The notes beneath the pieces are model-generated. The model was not told where the DNA came from. It saw only the letters and a program-made list of their open reading frames with translations, and did not search any database. DNA of 22,656 nucleotides from JASFTV01 sp050050615. Lineage in GTDB: Bacteria; Desulfobacterota; DSM-4660; Desulfatiglandales; HGW-15. How positions within the stretch are numbered: the stretch's first letter is position 1; the number at the start of each line of letters is the position of its first letter. The stretch covers positions 1 to 22,656 of the forward strand of contig JASFTV010000012.1 of assembly GCA_050050615.1 (NCBI GenBank). The letters are read 5' to 3'. The position numbers and the translations under genes are program-made. Shown piece after piece: positions 20,957 to 22,656 of this stretch.

Positions 20957-22384
20957 TTGCCTGATATCCTTATCATTGACGATGACGATCAGTTACGCAA
21001 AAGCTTTGAGCGGCTGTTGGCAGAGGAAGGCTACCGCAGCGAGAGCGCACCGTCCGGGGAAGCTGGCCTTGAACTGATCCGCCGGAGACGTCCCGATTTG
21101 GTCATACTGGATATGCGTTTGCCGGGCATGAATGGTTTGGAAACATATCAGGCCATTCATGATATCGACCCGAAGCTGCCGGTCGTTATTATGACGGCTT
21201 ACGGGACAACCGAAACCGCCATAGAAGCTACCAAAATGGGGGCCTTTGACTACATTCTCAAACCCTTTGACATTCCGGAGATGTTGAACGTGATCCAGCA
21301 GGCTCTAGAAGCCGGTCGCTTTATGCGTTCTCCGGTTGACCTGGACGCACTCCCGGAGAAAGCTTCGGGTGAGGCCATTTTGGGCCGCAGCAAGCCGATG
21401 CAGGAGGTGTACAAAGCGATCGGCCGGGTATCTTCCACGGATGCAACAGTGCTGATTCGGGGAGAATCGGGAACAGGCAAAGAACTTGTGGCGCGTGCCA
21501 TCTATCAGCACAGCCTGCGGGCCGACAAACCCTTTCTCGTAATCAATTGTGTGGCAATCCCCGAAAACCTGCTGGAAAGCGAGCTTTTCGGTTACGAAAA
21601 GGGAGCTTTTACCGGTGCGGTCCACCGGCGGGTGGGCAAAATCGAGCAAGCCCATCGGGGAACTGTTTTCTTGGATGAGATCGGGGATATGTCTTTCAGT
21701 ATCCAGGCCAAGATCTTGCGGTTGCTGCAAGAAAAGAGTATCGAACGGCTGGGAGGCCGCGATACGATCGCGGTTGACGTACGCATTATTGCCGCTACCA
21801 ACCGGGACCTTGAGGCAGCCCTCGCCGAAGGGCGTTTCCGCGAGGATCTTTATTACCGCCTCAAAGTGGTCACGCTGTCCCTTCCGCCGCTGCGCGAACG
21901 TCCGGGCGATATTCCCCTTTTAGTGGATTATTTTCTTTCCCGTTATGCCAGGGACAGCGGCGCCGATAACCCGGGCATCACCGAAGAGGCCAAGGCCGTG
22001 CTTGGCAACTATGATTGGCCGGGCAATGTAAGGGAGCTCGGTAATGCCATTCATAAAGCTTTGATATTCAACCGGGGCGCCCCCGTCTCCCGGGAAGATA
22101 TTTCTCAGGCCATTAGCGATGAAGGGGCGCCAAGCAAAAGGGAGCCGGCGGCCGGAGAAGAGGCTGTTCGACGATGGCTGCGGGAAGCCCTGAGCGACAA
22201 ATCTGAAGATAATCTGTTTGACGCCCGTATGGACCGCATCGCCAGTATGCTGATCAGCGAGGCGCTGAAGGCCACCGGCGGTAACCGCACGCAGGCGGCA
22301 AAGCTGTTGGGACTTTCGCGACCGACATTGCACTCCAAGATTGAGAAGTACGGGCTTAAAATTGAAACATCGGTTAAAGAATAG
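20957..22384 (+). CDS. NtrC-family sigma-54-dependent response regulator
   Basis: The protein has 475 residues with the full three-domain layout. The receiver has the acidic pocket at residues 8-11 (IIDDDDQ), phosphoacceptor Asp52 (VILDMRLPG) and Lys in ILKPF. The AAA+ domain has Walker A RGESGTGKELVAR, the sigma-54 contact loop GAFTGA, Walker B VFLDEIGDM and the PPLRERPGDIPLL segment. The C-terminal Fis-type helix-turn-helix is GGNRTQAAKLLGLSRPTLHSKI. GAFTGA is intact, so it should activate sigma-54 RNA polymerase. The start is TTG at 20957, supported by AAAGGAG 6 nt upstream and by the typical MPDILIIDDD beginning. It is the last gene of the operon behind the sigma-54 promoter, which it may control. 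Target genes are unknown. Confidence 0.94.
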   Translation: MPDILIIDDDDQLRKSFERLLAEEGYRSESAPSGEAGLELIRRRRPDLVILDMRLPGMNGLETYQAIHDIDPKLPVVIMTAYGTTETAIEATKMGAFDYILKPFDIPEMLNVIQQALEAGRFMRSPVDLDALPEKASGEAILGRSKPMQEVYKAIGRVSSTDATVLIRGESGTGKELVARAIYQHSLRADKPFLVINCVAIPENLLESELFGYEKGAFTGAVHRRVGKIEQAHRGTVFLDEIGDMSFSIQAKILRLLQEKSIERLGGRDTIAVDVRIIAATNRDLEAALAEGRFREDLYYRLKVVTLSLPPLRERPGDIPLLVDYFLSRYARDSGADNPGITEEAKAVLGNYDWPGNVRELGNAIHKALIFNRGAPVSREDISQAISDEGAPSKREPAAGEEAVRRWLREALSDKSEDNLFDARMDRIASMLISEALKATGGNRTQAAKLLGLSRPTLHSKIEKYGLKIETSVKE

Positions 22385-22561
22385 CGCCGCGTCCCGCATT
22401 GGGCCCTCTTTTAGCACTTTGGCAATGAAATACACTCAAGGCCCCCCCGCCCGCCAAATTTCGCTCTCGTAAACCAATTACTTCCAGCATAATATTCCGT
22501 CAGACCTTTCGAGAATCGGCATGAGCGGGCGCAGAAGGGCAGCCGCAGTGGGTATGTTCGC

Positions 22562-22656
22562 ATGTACGATATAGAGCGCGCAAAGGTGGCAGAGCTGCTG
22601 GAGAAACTGCAGGAAAAAGCAAAAGTCTTCTATATGGTTGATCCCCGGGAAAACAA
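22562..22656 (+). CDS. N-terminal fragment of an unrecognised protein, cut by the window edge
   Basis: An ATG at 22562 opens 31 codons that run off the right edge (MYDIERAKVAELLEKLQEKA, then KVFYMVDPREN). The frame stays open upstream without another usual start, and the ribosome site is weak. The beginning, a short amphipathic helix then a beta-like segment, recalls the start of some iron-sulphur redox subunits, but the fragment is too short to assign. The preceding 22385-22561 show no feature and no clear terminator after the regulator. Confidence 0.35.
   Translation, partial: MYDIERAKVAELLEKLQEKAKVFYMVDPREN

Noticed and set aside
1..22656. CRISPR array, phage genes, insertion sequences or toxin-antitoxin genes
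   Set aside because: No regularly spaced repeats, transposase or integrase motifs, or small paired genes were found on either strand.

Overview
The window looks like a piece of chromosome from an anaerobic deltaproteobacterium-type organism (Desulfobacterota/Syntrophobacterales grade). I infer this from the combination of a beta-oxidation gene set, a DHH-CBS-nucleotidyltransferase fusion protein, an scpA-scpB-rluB block and a sigma-54-linked two-component operon. No database comparison was possible, so the lineage is an inference. There are no phage genes, insertion sequences or CRISPR arrays. Most of the window is ordinary core genome.

Layout. (1) Positions 203-3552, minus strand: a three-gene fatty-acid/acyl-CoA cluster (thiolase, enoyl-CoA hydratase, acyl-CoA dehydrogenase) transcribed leftwards from a good sigma-70-type promoter at about 3648-3677. 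(2) Positions 3906-7082, plus strand: a divergent operon of a PLP aminotransferase and a soluble double-GAF sensor histidine kinase, with a promoter overlapped by a 12-bp perfect palindrome. (3) Positions 7174-11051, minus strand: yifB/comM-like AAA ATPase followed by a class A penicillin-binding protein, coupled through a GTGA overlap. (4) Positions 11363-13415, plus strand: rpoZ-dnaJ-dksA (RNA polymerase omega, chaperone, ppGpp co-regulator), with a strong promoter, a roughly 155-nt leader and an intrinsic terminator. (5) Positions 13522-18458, plus strand: a 901-residue DHH/CBS/tRNA-nucleotidyltransferase fusion, scpA, scpB and an rluB-type pseudouridine synthase. (6) Positions 18562-18636: tRNA-Val(CAC) with encoded CCA, then a terminator. 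(7) Positions 18857-22384, plus strand: a sigma-54-type promoter followed by a stand-alone receiver protein, a membrane histidine kinase and an NtrC-type sigma-54 activator. (8) The right edge holds the start of an unrecognised gene.

The most unusual structure is at the scpB/rluB junction. The last 57 codons or so of scpB before its AAT codon and stop are three tandem 57-bp units. In the scpB frame each unit encodes a 19-residue strongly acidic repeat. In the +1 frame the same DNA is fully open, encodes three 19-residue strongly basic repeats, and runs straight into the S4 RNA-binding domain of the rluB-type protein. Every ATG, GTG or TTG available to rluB lies inside scpB, so some dual coding is forced. 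At full extent about 200 nt would encode an acidic tail for a chromosome-condensation protein and a basic tail for a ribosomal RNA enzyme at the same time. The second notable item is the sigma-54 promoter, with a possible upstream activator palindrome, in front of an operon that encodes its own sigma-54 activator.
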